DNA from: Flavobacterium limnosediminis JC2902 | GTDB taxonomy: Bacteria > Bacteroidota > Bacteroidia > Flavobacteriales > Flavobacteriaceae | Length of the DNA stretch: 64,000 bases | Direction: 5' to 3' | NCBI RefSeq assembly: GCF_000498535.1 | Contig: NZ_AVGG01000001.1 | Span: forward strand, 1-64,000 | Shown: positions 26,165-34,724 of the stretch, one piece after another | Position numbering within the stretch: position 1 is the stretch's first letter | Layout of the letters: every line of letters begins with the position of its first letter | Notes under the pieces: generated by a model | Told to the model about the DNA's origin: nothing | Seen by the model: only the letters and a program-made list of their open reading frames with translations | Databases searched by the model: none | Made by a program: the position numbers and the translations under genes

Positions 26165-26491
26165 TTATTTTAGTTTTTCGTTGTTCTGATGGCGGTCGTG
26201 ATCGCGTCTGGTTTTCAGATCCAGTTTCTTGTCGAAAGCCGCCTGTAAATCGACTCCCGTTTGGTTGGCCAAACATAAGACCACGAAAACCACATCGGCT
26301 AATTCTTCGCCAAGGTCTTTGTTTTTATCGCTTTCTTTTTCGGATTGTTCGCCGTAACGACGCGCAATGATTCGGGCCACCTCACCTACTTCTTCGGTAA
26401 GTTGCGCCATGTTAGTCAATTCGTTAAAATAGCGGACACCATGGTTTTTAATCCAGTTGTCTACTTCTGCTTGGGCGTTTTTTAGGTTCAT
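26165..26491 (-). CDS. MazG-like nucleotide pyrophosphohydrolase
   Basis: 108 aa. The helical NTP-PPase metal motif is visible as TEEVGEVARIIARRYGE (EExxE) plus DLGEELADVVFVVLCLANQTGVDL (ExxD), the arrangement of small MazG enzymes that hydrolyse (d)NTPs for house-cleaning. It overlaps the upstream small membrane protein gene by 4 bases, so the two are co-translated. Substrate not readable. Confidence 0.88.
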   Translation of the reverse strand: MNLKNAQAEVDNWIKNHGVRYFNELTNMAQLTEEVGEVARIIARRYGEQSEKESDKNKDLGEELADVVFVVLCLANQTGVDLQAAFDKKLDLKTRRDHDRHQNNEKLK

Positions 26492-26706
26492 TGTTTATCA
26501 ATTTTATTCTTATTAAAGCTAGGCATAATTAAAGTTTGAAAAATAGCCATGAAAAAACCAAAAAAAGAAGCACTAAAAATTAATCCTTTTAAAGTAATAT
26601 CATCATCAAAATATGAAGTAAAGGAATTCATCAAATACCTTAACACTCCAAACAACAAACCATTAATAAGGAACGCAATGCAAAATGAAATAATTTTCTT
26701 TTTCAT
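26488..26706 (-). CDS. Small two-helix membrane protein
   Basis: 72 aa with helices at about 5-25 (IISFCIAFLINGLLFGVLRY) and 42-62 (LIFSASFFGFFMAIFQTLIM) and a charged tail. Not a family I recognise. It sits 2 bases after dtd and overlaps the MazG-like gene by 4 bases, so it belongs to the rsgA-dtd-MazG run. Confidence 0.65.
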   Translation of the reverse strand: MKKKIISFCIAFLINGLLFGVLRYLMNSFTSYFDDDITLKGLIFSASFFGFFMAIFQTLIMPSFNKNKIDKQ

Positions 26707-26708
26707 TA

Positions 26709-27161
26709 CTACTCTTTATTTTTTGTATCAATAATTATAGTCACTGGTCCGTCGTTTATTAATGCCACTTTCATATCGGCACCAAATTCTCCGGTTTGGA
26801 TTTTTTTACCCATATCGCTTTCCATCTGGGCTACAAATTTTTCGTAAACAGGAATAGCGATATCGGGTTTTGAAGCTTTTATGTATGATGGGCGGTTCCC
26901 TTTCTTAGTGGAAGCGTGCAAGGTAAACTGACTGACCACGATAACATCACCGTCGATATCTTTAACGGAAAGGTTCATCACGCCGTTTTCATCTCCAAAA
27001 ACCCGCAGATTAACAATTTTCGAGGACAACCAATTAATATCTTCCTGGTTGGAAGTGTCTTCAACCCCAACTAAAACCAGCAATCCTTTCTGAATATCGG
27101 CAACTTTATTTCCGTCAATGGTAACCGATGCTTCGGAAACCCTTTGTATTACAGCTTTCAA
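26709..27161 (-). CDS. dtd: D-aminoacyl-tRNA deacylase
   Basis: 150 aa. Removes D-amino acids (and glycine from tRNA-Ala) mischarged on tRNA. AVIQRVSEASVTIDG at the start and the GP motif NDGPVTIIID at the end are diagnostic; VVSQFTLHASTKKGNRPSY is the active-site segment. The start codon is TTG at 27161, giving the canonical MKAVIQRV. It lies 19 bases downstream of rsgA. Confidence 0.94.
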   Translation of the reverse strand: MKAVIQRVSEASVTIDGNKVADIQKGLLVLVGVEDTSNQEDINWLSSKIVNLRVFGDENGVMNLSVKDIDGDVIVVSQFTLHASTKKGNRPSYIKASKPDIAIPVYEKFVAQMESDMGKKIQTGEFGADMKVALINDGPVTIIIDTKNKE

Positions 27162-27180
27162 ATCAATTACGAATTAGGAA

Positions 27181-28161
27181 TTACGATTGTCTCGTTTTAT
27201 CACTGGCATCACGATCATCACCATAAATATCGGAACGGTAATTTTCATCGTCCCCTTCCAGAATCTGAATGTAACTTTTGTAGCGTGACCAGGCGATTTC
27301 ATCTTTCTCCAAGGCTTCTTTCACGGCGCAGTGCGGTTCTTCTTTATGCAGACAGTTGTTGAACTTACACTTGTCTTTTAAGGCAAAAAACTCCGGGAAA
27401 TAATCCCCAATTTCCTGTTTCTCCATATCCACGATTCCGAATCCGCGAATTCCCGGTGTGTCAATAATTTGTGCACCGAAGGCCAAATCAAACATTTCTG
27501 CAAACGTTGTGGTATGCTGTCCCTGCTGATGTTGTTCTGAAATTTTCTTAGTTTTCAGATTCAGCGTTGGTTCCAAAGCATTTACTAATGTCGATTTCCC
27601 AACACCGGAATGTCCTGAAAACATGGAAACTTTCCCTTTCATCATCGCTTTCAGTTCTTCAATTCCTTTTCCTTCGGTGGAAGAAACGCGCAGGCATTTG
27701 TAACCTATATTGGAATACACATACTGCAGGTACAATTGTTCGTCCAGAGTGGCTTCGTCAAACGTATCAATCTTGTTGAATACCAAAACAGCTTCAATTC
27801 CGTACGCTTCGGCAGTAACCAAAAACCGGTCTATAAAACTAGTCGTTGTGGGCGGATTATTTATCGTAACCAACAGAAAAACCACGTCGATATTAGACGC
27901 AATGATGTGCATCTGATGTGATAAATTCACCGATTTACGAACAATGTAATTCTTTCTTTCGTGAATATTGGTAATTGTCCCTGTAGTCACATCCGTGGTT
28001 TCTTCCAGTTCATAATCAACAATATCCCCCACAGCAATCGGGTTGGTACTTTTAATTCCTTTCATTCGGAATTTACCTTTAATTCGGCATTCTAAAAACG
28101 AATTGTCTTCGGTTTTTACTGTGTACCAACTCCCTGTAGATTTATAAACGGTTCCTGTCAT
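27181..28161 (-). CDS. rsgA: Ribosome small-subunit GTPase A
   Basis: 326 aa from ATG 28161; upstream in-frame ATGs add a 17-residue tail not seen in the family (MTGTVYKSTGSWYTV is the normal OB-fold start). Circularly permuted GTPase: G4 VFNKID near residue 125, G1 GHSGVGKSTLVN near 185, G3 IDTPGIRGFG near 233, then a zinc knuckle CKFNNCLHKEEPHC near 267. Assists 30S maturation. The tail (DDRDASDKTRQS) is encoded next to a simple repeat in the gap to dtd. Confidence 0.94.
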   Translation of the reverse strand: MTGTVYKSTGSWYTVKTEDNSFLECRIKGKFRMKGIKSTNPIAVGDIVDYELEETTDVTTGTITNIHERKNYIVRKSVNLSHQMHIIASNIDVVFLLVTINNPPTTTSFIDRFLVTAEAYGIEAVLVFNKIDTFDEATLDEQLYLQYVYSNIGYKCLRVSSTEGKGIEELKAMMKGKVSMFSGHSGVGKSTLVNALEPTLNLKTKKISEQHQQGQHTTTFAEMFDLAFGAQIIDTPGIRGFGIVDMEKQEIGDYFPEFFALKDKCKFNNCLHKEEPHCAVKEALEKDEIAWSRYKSYIQILEGDDENYRSDIYGDDRDASDKTRQS

Positions 28162-28271
28162 ATTTAAATTAGAACTTAGCATATTGAACAGTATGCTAAT
28201 TAGTTTCTGCAAAGATAGTATTTAATAAATCTAAAGGGCTGTGATTCGATTGTCCTTTCTGATTTAATACT

Positions 28272-29264
28272 TTATTGCATTTCAACCGCTTCGATGAAAT
28301 CACCTGCATCAGATTCTATTTTAAAACTTTTAGGGAACTCACAATAAAGCGCCGTTAAGCTTTTTGTTTCATAAACTTGGACCAAATTATAATTTGTTCC
28401 GCTCATGCTAGGAAAAAATTGATTATGAAAACAAGCATAACCGTCTTCATTATTTAAAATAGCGTGATCAATTCTTTCTTCAGTCACGATTTCATATTTA
28501 TACTTATACTTCGCTTTAAACTCTCTTAAAAAACTTTCCGGGTGTTTAGTTTCGTCAACAAGAAGTATTAATTGCTTTACATTACCTGCGTTTCTGTTTA
28601 TCCATTTTACTTGCTCTTTTGAGGAAAGCTTTTTTGTTTCAGGAGCTGCATTTACAATATCATCCATACTTTTCTTGAATAAATTAACAGCTATTTTCAA
28701 ATCGGATTCTTTAAAAATATGTGCAGTAAACGTTTTTAAAAAATCATGGTAGATATCTGGAAAGGACTTTGAAGACAATGCATCCTGTGTCGCAGTAAAG
28801 CCTCCCCCTAACATCCCAAATAAAATTTGTGTATTATTTACGTGATTCGCATTCATTTTTTCCTTTCCATTTGCCAGGTAATAACTCGTTGCTTTTGAAT
28901 GATTATTATTATATTTTGGTTTAATAAAAATAAACTTCCTTTTATTCTCCTTATTTTTTTCAAAAACCGCATACTCCTTTTCAGTCATAAAACCATGTAT
29001 TAGGTTTTTATCCCAATACATTTCAACATATTTTTTAATATAAGTATTATAAGCGTCAATTGAAGAATTATACATCTTTAATTCTTCAAATTTCTCATTT
29101 TTGGTTAATTTTTCAATTTTTTCAGGATTTCTTTCTTCGAGAACCACAACTAAAGGCAATTGGGAAGCCACAACCCAATCCTCATTTTTAGGAAATTTAA
29201 ACTGACCAAAAGATCCTTGCGCAAAACAAAAAACTACAGTAAAGAGTAAAAGTGCTTTTTTCAT
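28272..29264 (-). CDS. Exported protein of unknown function
   Basis: 330 aa with a signal peptide (KKALLLFTVVFCFAQGSFGQ). The rest is lysine- and asparagine-rich with no transmembrane helix and no motif I recognise; the segment VKQLILLVDETKHPESFLREF looks like an alpha/beta core strand. It stands alone between rsgA and the aromatic operon and has somewhat higher AT content than its neighbours, which may indicate later acquisition. Confidence 0.7.
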   Translation of the reverse strand: MKKALLLFTVVFCFAQGSFGQFKFPKNEDWVVASQLPLVVVLEERNPEKIEKLTKNEKFEELKMYNSSIDAYNTYIKKYVEMYWDKNLIHGFMTEKEYAVFEKNKENKRKFIFIKPKYNNNHSKATSYYLANGKEKMNANHVNNTQILFGMLGGGFTATQDALSSKSFPDIYHDFLKTFTAHIFKESDLKIAVNLFKKSMDDIVNAAPETKKLSSKEQVKWINRNAGNVKQLILLVDETKHPESFLREFKAKYKYKYEIVTEERIDHAILNNEDGYACFHNQFFPSMSGTNYNLVQVYETKSLTALYCEFPKSFKIESDAGDFIEAVEMQ

Positions 29265-29380
29265 TTTTAAAAATTATAACGTTAAACAATTGAATTATTA
29301 AGAACAATAATACAATCTTAAGACACAAAAACCTATCAAACATAGTTTATTCACGACTTCCTTCTGAAGTGTTAAATTAA

Positions 29381-30460
29381 TTATTTCATCACTTTCTCCT
29401 GATGCGAAATACTCTCCTGGTGAATGGCTTTGAATAATTTCAGTATGAACTCTTCGCTCAATCCCTTCTCTTCTCCTTCCAAAACCATCTTCCCCAATAT
29501 TTCATGCCAACGACTGCTTTGCAGTATCGCCACGTTTTTCTCTTTTTTCAATGCACCGATTTTCTCGGCTACCTTCATACGCTTGCCCAAAATCTCCAGC
29601 AATTTGGCGTCTATATCGTCAATTTGGGTACGCAATTTATTCATTCGGCTGTTGAAATCATCCGCTTCATCGGTTTCCTTACGCACACGGAGGTCTATGA
29701 AAATCTGTTTCAAAGCATCAGGAGTAACCTGTTGTGCCGCATCGCTCCACGCGTGATCCGGATCGGTGTGGGTTTCGATTATCAGTCCGTCAAAATTCAG
29801 ATCCAACGCCTGTTGCGACACTTCCAATATCATATCGCGTTTTCCGGCAATATGTGAAGGATCACAAATAAGCGGTATATCCGGGAAACGATTTTGCAGG
29901 TCAATTGCAATCTGCCATTCGGGATTGTTTCTGTATTTGGATTTTTCATAGGTCGAAAATCCTCTGTGAATCACACCTAATTTTTTAATTCCGGCATTGT
30001 ACAGACGTTCCAATCCACCCAACCACAAGGATAAATCTGGATTCACCGGATTTTTTAAGAGTACGATTTTGTCGGTATCTTTCAAAACATCAGCAATTTC
30101 CTGAATCGCAAACGGATTCACGGAGGTTCGGGCGCCAATCCACAACACATCGATATCGTGCTCCAATGCCATTTTTACATGGGCCGCATTAGCCACTTCA
30201 ACCGCCATTAACAGACCGGTTTCGGCTTTAGCTTTCTGCAACCATTGCAGTCCGATTTCACCAATACCTTCGAACCCTCCCGGACGCGTTCTGGGCTTCC
30301 AGATGCCGGCGCGGAATATACTCACGTCTGAATTCTTTAATTCGTGTGCGATGGCTAAAACCTGTTCTTCCGTTTCGGCACTACAAGGTCCTGCGATTAC
30401 TAACGGATGGGACAATTTGAAATCATCCAACCAGGCACGCATATTTTTATTATTTTCCAT
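29381..30460 (-). CDS. Bifunctional DAHP synthase / chorismate mutase
   Basis: 359 aa. The N-terminal part (1-260) is a type I-beta (KDO8P-like) DAHP synthase: HPLVIAGPCSAETEEQ, FRAGIWKPRTRPGGFEGIGE, HRGFSTYEKSKYRN and ICDPSHIAGKRD. The C-terminal 90 residues are an AroQ-type chorismate mutase: MNKLRTQIDDIDAKLLEILGKRMKVAEKIGALKK. The fusion couples the first shikimate step to the entry of Phe/Tyr synthesis. Last gene of the pheA operon; its start overlaps the tyrA stop by one base. Likely controlled by the leader attenuator at 33.3-33.5 kb. Confidence 0.93.
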   Translation of the reverse strand: MENNKNMRAWLDDFKLSHPLVIAGPCSAETEEQVLAIAHELKNSDVSIFRAGIWKPRTRPGGFEGIGEIGLQWLQKAKAETGLLMAVEVANAAHVKMALEHDIDVLWIGARTSVNPFAIQEIADVLKDTDKIVLLKNPVNPDLSLWLGGLERLYNAGIKKLGVIHRGFSTYEKSKYRNNPEWQIAIDLQNRFPDIPLICDPSHIAGKRDMILEVSQQALDLNFDGLIIETHTDPDHAWSDAAQQVTPDALKQIFIDLRVRKETDEADDFNSRMNKLRTQIDDIDAKLLEILGKRMKVAEKIGALKKEKNVAILQSSRWHEILGKMVLEGEEKGLSEEFILKLFKAIHQESISHQEKVMK

Positions 30461-31344
30461 TACAATTTCATTTTTTTAAGGTGAATACCTTCTAATATTT
30501 CTTTTATTCTGTTGGTTTGCTGCATCTCCGCATATATTGCCTCGAAATCTTCATTTTCCAGTAATTCCTTAAACCGATTCAGATTGTCAATATATTCCCT
30601 TAAGGGTTGCAAGACCTCATCTTTGTTTTGTTTGAAAATGGGTGTCCACATCGAAGGCGAACTTTTTGCCAGACGAACCGTACTTTCAAAACCACTTCCG
30701 GCCATATCAAAAATATCCCGCTCGTTTTTCTCTTTTTCAATCACTGTTTTCCCCAACATGAAAGAACTAATATGCGACAAATGTGAGACATACGCAATAT
30801 GTTTGTCATGTGATTTCGGATCCATATAACGGATGTGCATCCCGATTGCATCGAAAAATTCCAAGGCTTTTTGTTGAAAGCCGGATGCTGTTTTTTCGAC
30901 TTCACAAATGATATTCGTTTTTCCGATAAACAAACCGCGTTGAGCTGACGTCGGTCCCGAAAACTCCGTTCCCGCAATAGGATGCGCAGCCATAAAATTA
31001 CGTCTTTTAGGATGATTTTCAACCGATTTGCAAATCTGTTCTTTGGTCGAACCCACATCTAAAACTATGGCATCGTCCTTAATCACATCTAAAATTCGGG
31101 GCAAAACTTCCACCATTTTATCTACGGGAATTGCCAGAATCACCCAATCGGCTTGTGCCAAATCTTCAAAAACCGCCTTTTCTTGTATGATTCCCAATTC
31201 GATGGCTTTATCAAGATGGTCTTCACTGGTATCAATTCCGTACATTGTCGCCTCAGGGTTTATCCCCTTTAAATCCAAAGCAAATGAACCGCCAATCAGT
31301 CCCAAACCGAAAACAAATACGTTTATCTTTTCGTTATTTTCCAT
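30460..31344 (-). CDS. tyrA: Prephenate dehydrogenase
   Basis: 294 aa. Oxidises prephenate to 4-hydroxyphenylpyruvate for tyrosine. NAD-binding VFGLGLIGGSFALDLK at residues 11-26; DVGSTKEQICKSV, AAHPIAGTEFSGPTSAQ and SHLSHISSFMLG are the TyrA catalytic blocks. No ACT domain is fused, so feedback control probably rests on other genes or on transcription. One-base overlaps on both sides within the pheA-aminotransferase-tyrA-DAHPS operon. Confidence 0.93.
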   Translation of the reverse strand: MENNEKINVFVFGLGLIGGSFALDLKGINPEATMYGIDTSEDHLDKAIELGIIQEKAVFEDLAQADWVILAIPVDKMVEVLPRILDVIKDDAIVLDVGSTKEQICKSVENHPKRRNFMAAHPIAGTEFSGPTSAQRGLFIGKTNIICEVEKTASGFQQKALEFFDAIGMHIRYMDPKSHDKHIAYVSHLSHISSFMLGKTVIEKEKNERDIFDMAGSGFESTVRLAKSSPSMWTPIFKQNKDEVLQPLREYIDNLNRFKELLENEDFEAIYAEMQQTNRIKEILEGIHLKKMKL

Positions 31345-32489
31345 CAGAATCGTTTTAGTGCTTCTTTAATTAATACCTCATCAACACACAATGAAAATCG
31401 GATATATCCTTCTCCATTGCTGCCAAAAATAGTCCCCGGTGCAATAAACAGATCTTTTTCATGCAACAACCTGTCCACATATTTTTCAGCCGATGTACTG
31501 CCTTCTGGTAATTTCGCCCAAACGAACATGCCCACCGATTTTTCATCATACGTACACCCTAATTTCTTCGCCAATTCAAAAATCAGAAGTCTTCTTCTTT
31601 CGTAAATTTCATTCTGACTTTCAAACCATTCCACTCCCAATTTTAAAGCTTCAATCGCGCCTTTCTGGATTCCGTAGAACATGCCGCTGTCCATGTTACT
31701 TTTCACTTTCAGCACCGCTTCAATCAGTTTCTGATTTCCCAAAACCATGCCCACACGCCAACCGGAGAGATTAAATGTCTTGCTTAATGAATTGAGCTCT
31801 AACGTTACTTCTTTAGCACCTTCCACCTGCAAAATCGATATCGGATTGGCATTCAAAACAAAACTATACGGATTGTCGTTAACCAATACAATCTGGTGTT
31901 TCTTGGCAAAAGCAACTAATTTTTCAAACAATTGCAGACTTCCGGAAGCGCCCGTTGGCATATTCGGGTAATTCACCCACATGATTTTTACTTTTGATAA
32001 ATCCTGTTTTTCCAAAGCTTCAAAATCAGGTTCCCAATTGTTTTCGGCTTTCAGATCGTAAAAAACAGATTCTGCACCCACCAATTCCGTTACCGAAGTA
32101 TACGTCGGATAACCTGGATTCGGAATCAGAACAGCATCGCCTTCATTTAAAAAAGCCAGTGAAATGTGCATGATTCCTTCTTTAGATCCCATCAGCGGTA
32201 AAACTTCCGAAGCAAAATCAACTGTAACATTAAAGTTTTCGGCATAAAAATCGGCCATCGCTTTTCGCAGTTCGGGCAAGCCCTGATAACTCTGATACTG
32301 ATGCGCTTTGGAATCCGTCATCGAATTCTGAATCGCTTCAATAACTCTCGTTGAAGGTTTCAAATCCGGACTTCCAATCCCCATATTGAGAATCGGTTTT
32401 CCTGCCGCAACCAGGTTACCCACTTCGCGCAATTTCTGCGAAAAGTAGTATTCCTGTACCTGGTTCAATCGTTTTGCTGCTACTATCAT
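31344..32489 (-). CDS. Class I/II PLP aminotransferase, probably aromatic
   Basis: 381 aa fold-type I aminotransferase. NMGIGSPDLKPS near residue 36, NYPNMPTGA near 172, DNPYSF, and the PLP-lysine motif SLSKTFNLSGWRVG near 233. The closing RFSLCVDE holds the carboxylate-binding Arg. Its place between pheA and tyrA, with 4- and 1-base overlaps, indicates transamination of phenylpyruvate and 4-hydroxyphenylpyruvate. Other amino acids are possible because this subgroup is broad. Confidence 0.9.
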   Translation of the reverse strand: MIVAAKRLNQVQEYYFSQKLREVGNLVAAGKPILNMGIGSPDLKPSTRVIEAIQNSMTDSKAHQYQSYQGLPELRKAMADFYAENFNVTVDFASEVLPLMGSKEGIMHISLAFLNEGDAVLIPNPGYPTYTSVTELVGAESVFYDLKAENNWEPDFEALEKQDLSKVKIMWVNYPNMPTGASGSLQLFEKLVAFAKKHQIVLVNDNPYSFVLNANPISILQVEGAKEVTLELNSLSKTFNLSGWRVGMVLGNQKLIEAVLKVKSNMDSGMFYGIQKGAIEALKLGVEWFESQNEIYERRRLLIFELAKKLGCTYDEKSVGMFVWAKLPEGSTSAEKYVDRLLHEKDLFIAPGTIFGSNGEGYIRFSLCVDEVLIKEALKRF

Positions 32490-33313
32490 ACTCTTCCGTT
32501 TTTATATTCTCCCAAAACTTTAAAATGCTTCGTCATTAATTCCAATATTCTTTTCGCTTCTTCATAGTATTCGTACTTTTCAAAAACCACATCGACGAAA
32601 AAAGAATACTGAAAAGGTGTCTCGATAACCGGCATCGACTGGATTTTAGTTAAATTCAGTTTGCAGTTGTTCATTACGTTTAACACGGTTGATAAATTGC
32701 CCGGCGTATCTTCCAATTCAAATTTTACCGATGCCTTGTTAATCTGTTCCTTTGAAAATTCAGTATTCTGCGTTTCCACAATCACAAACCGGGTTTTATT
32801 GGGTTTTGCCGTATGGATTCCGGAGGCGATGATTTCCAGATCATACAATTTTGCCGCTATCGGACCAGCCACGGCGCCTGTTCCCAATAAGTTCTCTTCT
32901 TTAATCCGTCTGGCCGTTTCTGCAGTATCTCCACTTTCAATCAGCCTGATGTGAGGATATTGCTTAAAAAAAACAGCGCACTGCAATAAAGCCATCGGAT
33001 GCGAATGCACTTCTTTTATATCTTCAATTTTCTGCCCTTTGATTGCCATCAGATTCATGTCAATATCCAGATAATGCTCACCGATGATATGTAAATCGTT
33101 ATTGTCAATCAGCGCATAATTAGGAATTATCGAACCGGCAATGGAGTTTTCCAAAGCCATAATTCCCTTTTGCGTTTTGTTTTCCTTAAGGCTGGCTACC
33201 AGACTTTCAAACGACATGCACTCGTCAAGCAACGTTGTTTCCTGAAAAATTTCTTCAGCTACCTGATGATGAAAAGAGCCTTTGATTCCCTGAATTGCAA
33301 TTCGTGTTTCCAT
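32486..33313 (-). CDS. pheA: Prephenate dehydratase
   Basis: 275 aa from ATG 33313 (METRIAIQGIKGSFHHQ); an upstream ATG would run into the attenuator hairpin. Converts prephenate to phenylpyruvate. Catalytic-domain blocks: ALENSIAGSI near residue 62 and NKTRFVIVE (TRF motif) near 170. A C-terminal ACT domain (KFELEDTPGNLSTVLNVMNN, then SMPVIETPFQYSFFVDV) should bind Phe for feedback inhibition. First gene of the operon behind the leader attenuator. Confidence 0.94.
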   Translation of the reverse strand: METRIAIQGIKGSFHHQVAEEIFQETTLLDECMSFESLVASLKENKTQKGIMALENSIAGSIIPNYALIDNNDLHIIGEHYLDIDMNLMAIKGQKIEDIKEVHSHPMALLQCAVFFKQYPHIRLIESGDTAETARRIKEENLLGTGAVAGPIAAKLYDLEIIASGIHTAKPNKTRFVIVETQNTEFSKEQINKASVKFELEDTPGNLSTVLNVMNNCKLNLTKIQSMPVIETPFQYSFFVDVVFEKYEYYEEAKRILELMTKHFKVLGEYKNGRV

Positions 33314-33330
33314 AGTTTTGAGCAAAAAAA

Positions 33331-33353
33331 AATCCCGATGAAGCATCGGGATT
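33331..33353 (-). terminator. Attenuator terminator of the aromatic operon
   Basis: Perfect 10-bp stem AATCCCGATG / CATCGGGATT with a 3-base loop, followed on the minus strand by eight T, only 18 bases ahead of the pheA ATG. It lies after the leader ORF (33384-33467) and before the first structural gene, the position of an attenuator rather than of a normal terminator. Confidence 0.85.
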
Positions 33354-33383
33354 GTATTGTGATAATTATATTTATTTTTTCAA

Positions 33384-33467
33384 TTAAATAACCATACGAC
33401 AATCCCTTTCGTCTTTCCAGAAGAAATAAAAAGAATTGTTGCTATAAAATGTGTTATTTGTGTTCAT
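33384..33467 (-). CDS. Aromatic leader peptide (attenuator ORF)
   Basis: 27 codons plus TAA. Residues 7-8 are FY and residues 13-17 are FYFFW, so 7 of the first 17 residues are aromatic: four Phe, two Tyr, one Trp. Codons 21-23 (AGG GAT TGT) contain GGGATTGT, complementary over 8 bases to ACAATCCC, which spans the flank and 5' arm of the downstream terminator (33348-33355). Stalling on the aromatic run would leave this segment free to form an antiterminator; fast translation to the stop would mask it. Operon content (Phe and Tyr synthesis) fits exactly. Expression of the peptide is inferred. Confidence 0.82.
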   Translation of the reverse strand: MNTNNTFYSNNSFYFFWKDERDCRMVI

Positions 33468-33492
33468 TGCTTTTTTAAGCGATTTTGAATTA

Positions 33493-33500
33493 CAAACTTA
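33493..33500 (-). promoter_or_regulatory. Candidate -7 element of the pheA operon
   Basis: TAAGTTTG on the minus strand fits TAnnTTTG, 25 bases before the leader-peptide ATG, so the transcript would include the leader and attenuator. Confidence 0.5.
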
Positions 33501-33574
33501 GTAAAAATTTGTTTTGAATAGCTCTTTTTTGAAAATTTTAAGTTTTTAGCCCATTTTATACTTGGTTTTCTTCT

Positions 33575-33582
33575 TATTTTTG
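33575..33582 (+). promoter_or_regulatory. Candidate -7 element of gldA
   Basis: TATTTTTG fits TAnnTTTG and lies 16 bases before the gldA ATG, giving a very short 5' leader. Confidence 0.45.
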
Positions 33583-33598
33583 CTCCAAATCACGAGTT

Positions 33599-34498
33599 AT
33601 GTCTATTGAAGTTCAGAATATTTCCAAAAATTACGGCGAACAAAAAGCGCTGGATAACGTTTCCTTTTCAGTAAAAAAAGGAGAGATCGTTGGTTTTTTA
33701 GGTCCGAATGGCGCCGGAAAATCGACTTTAATGAAGATTCTGACTACCTATATCACTTCCGATTCCGGTATTGCTTCCGTAAACGGACATGATGTAACCG
33801 CTGCTCCGAAAGACGTACAGAAATCGGTAGGTTATTTGCCGGAACACAATCCGTTATACCTGGATTTGTACGTTCGCGAATACCTTTCTTTTAATGCCGA
33901 TGTGTATAAGGTAGCCAAATCACGCATTGATGAAGTGATTGTCTTAACGGGTTTAACACCGGAAAGTCATAAAAAAATAGGCGAATTATCAAAAGGATAC
34001 CGTCAGCGTGTGGGATTGGCAACGGCCTTACTTCACAATCCGGATGTATTGATTTTGGATGAGCCTACAACAGGATTAGATCCAAACCAATTGGTTGAAA
34101 TCCGAGATCTGATCCGCAACATCGGAAAAGACAAAACCGTTTTCTTATCGACGCACATCATGCAGGAAGTGGAAGCGATTTGCGACCGCGTGATCATTAT
34201 CAACAATGGGAAAATCGTTACCGATAAAAAACTGGACAATCTGGTTTCGGATGTGAAAGAACAAATAATTGAAGTGGAATTTGATAAAGCAATCTCCGCC
34301 GATTTACTGGCCACGATTCCGAATCTGAAATCTTCAAAAAACATTCAGAATACTACTTGGGAATTAACTTTTGAAACCAACGACGACATGCGTCCGACCG
34401 TTTTCGATTTCGCGCACAACAACGGGTACCGAACGTTACAGTTGACTTTAAAAAGTAAAAATCTGGAGCAGATATTCCGCGAGAAAACCAAGAAATAG
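33599..34498 (+). CDS. gldA: Gliding-motility ABC transporter ATP-binding protein
   Basis: 299 aa ABC ATPase: Walker A GPNGAGKSTL (about 34-43), Q-loop near YLPEHNPLYLDLYVREYL, signature LSKGYRQRVGLA near 136, Walker B VLILDEPTTGLD near 156, H-loop STHIMQEVEAICDR. The N-terminal SIEVQNISKNYG, the C-terminal domain and the length match GldA of flavobacteria, which works with GldF and GldG in gliding. GldF and GldG are not in the window, so the symbol rests on similarity and lineage. Confidence 0.85.
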   Translation: MSIEVQNISKNYGEQKALDNVSFSVKKGEIVGFLGPNGAGKSTLMKILTTYITSDSGIASVNGHDVTAAPKDVQKSVGYLPEHNPLYLDLYVREYLSFNADVYKVAKSRIDEVIVLTGLTPESHKKIGELSKGYRQRVGLATALLHNPDVLILDEPTTGLDPNQLVEIRDLIRNIGKDKTVFLSTHIMQEVEAICDRVIIINNGKIVTDKKLDNLVSDVKEQIIEVEFDKAISADLLATIPNLKSSKNIQNTTWELTFETNDDMRPTVFDFAHNNGYRTLQLTLKSKNLEQIFREKTKK

Positions 34499-34519
34499 TA
34501 GTTTTTCGGGCACAGTCTT

Positions 34520-34724
34520 GTTTTTTGGAACGCGGATTAAACGGATTTAATATTGAAAATAGTCTGCTAAAATCTGCCCAGTCTGCGTGAAGTTAATTTT
34601 TAAAACACTTGTTTTATTAGAACGCGGATAACACAGATGCAGGCAACGCGGATTTTCAGTAATAGATAAAAACTTTGCGAACCTTGCGTAAACCCTTGCG
34701 CTCTTTACGGTTAAAACAAAACAG
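34520..34724. repeat. Fragments of dispersed gap repeats
   Basis: Contains GGAACGCGGATTAAACGGAT, GAACGCGGATAACACAGATG and AACTTTGCGAACCTTGCGTA followed by CCCTTGCGCTCTTTACGG. These phrases resemble short repeats scattered through many Bacteroidetes gaps. No gene or clear terminator is visible. Confidence 0.5.
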
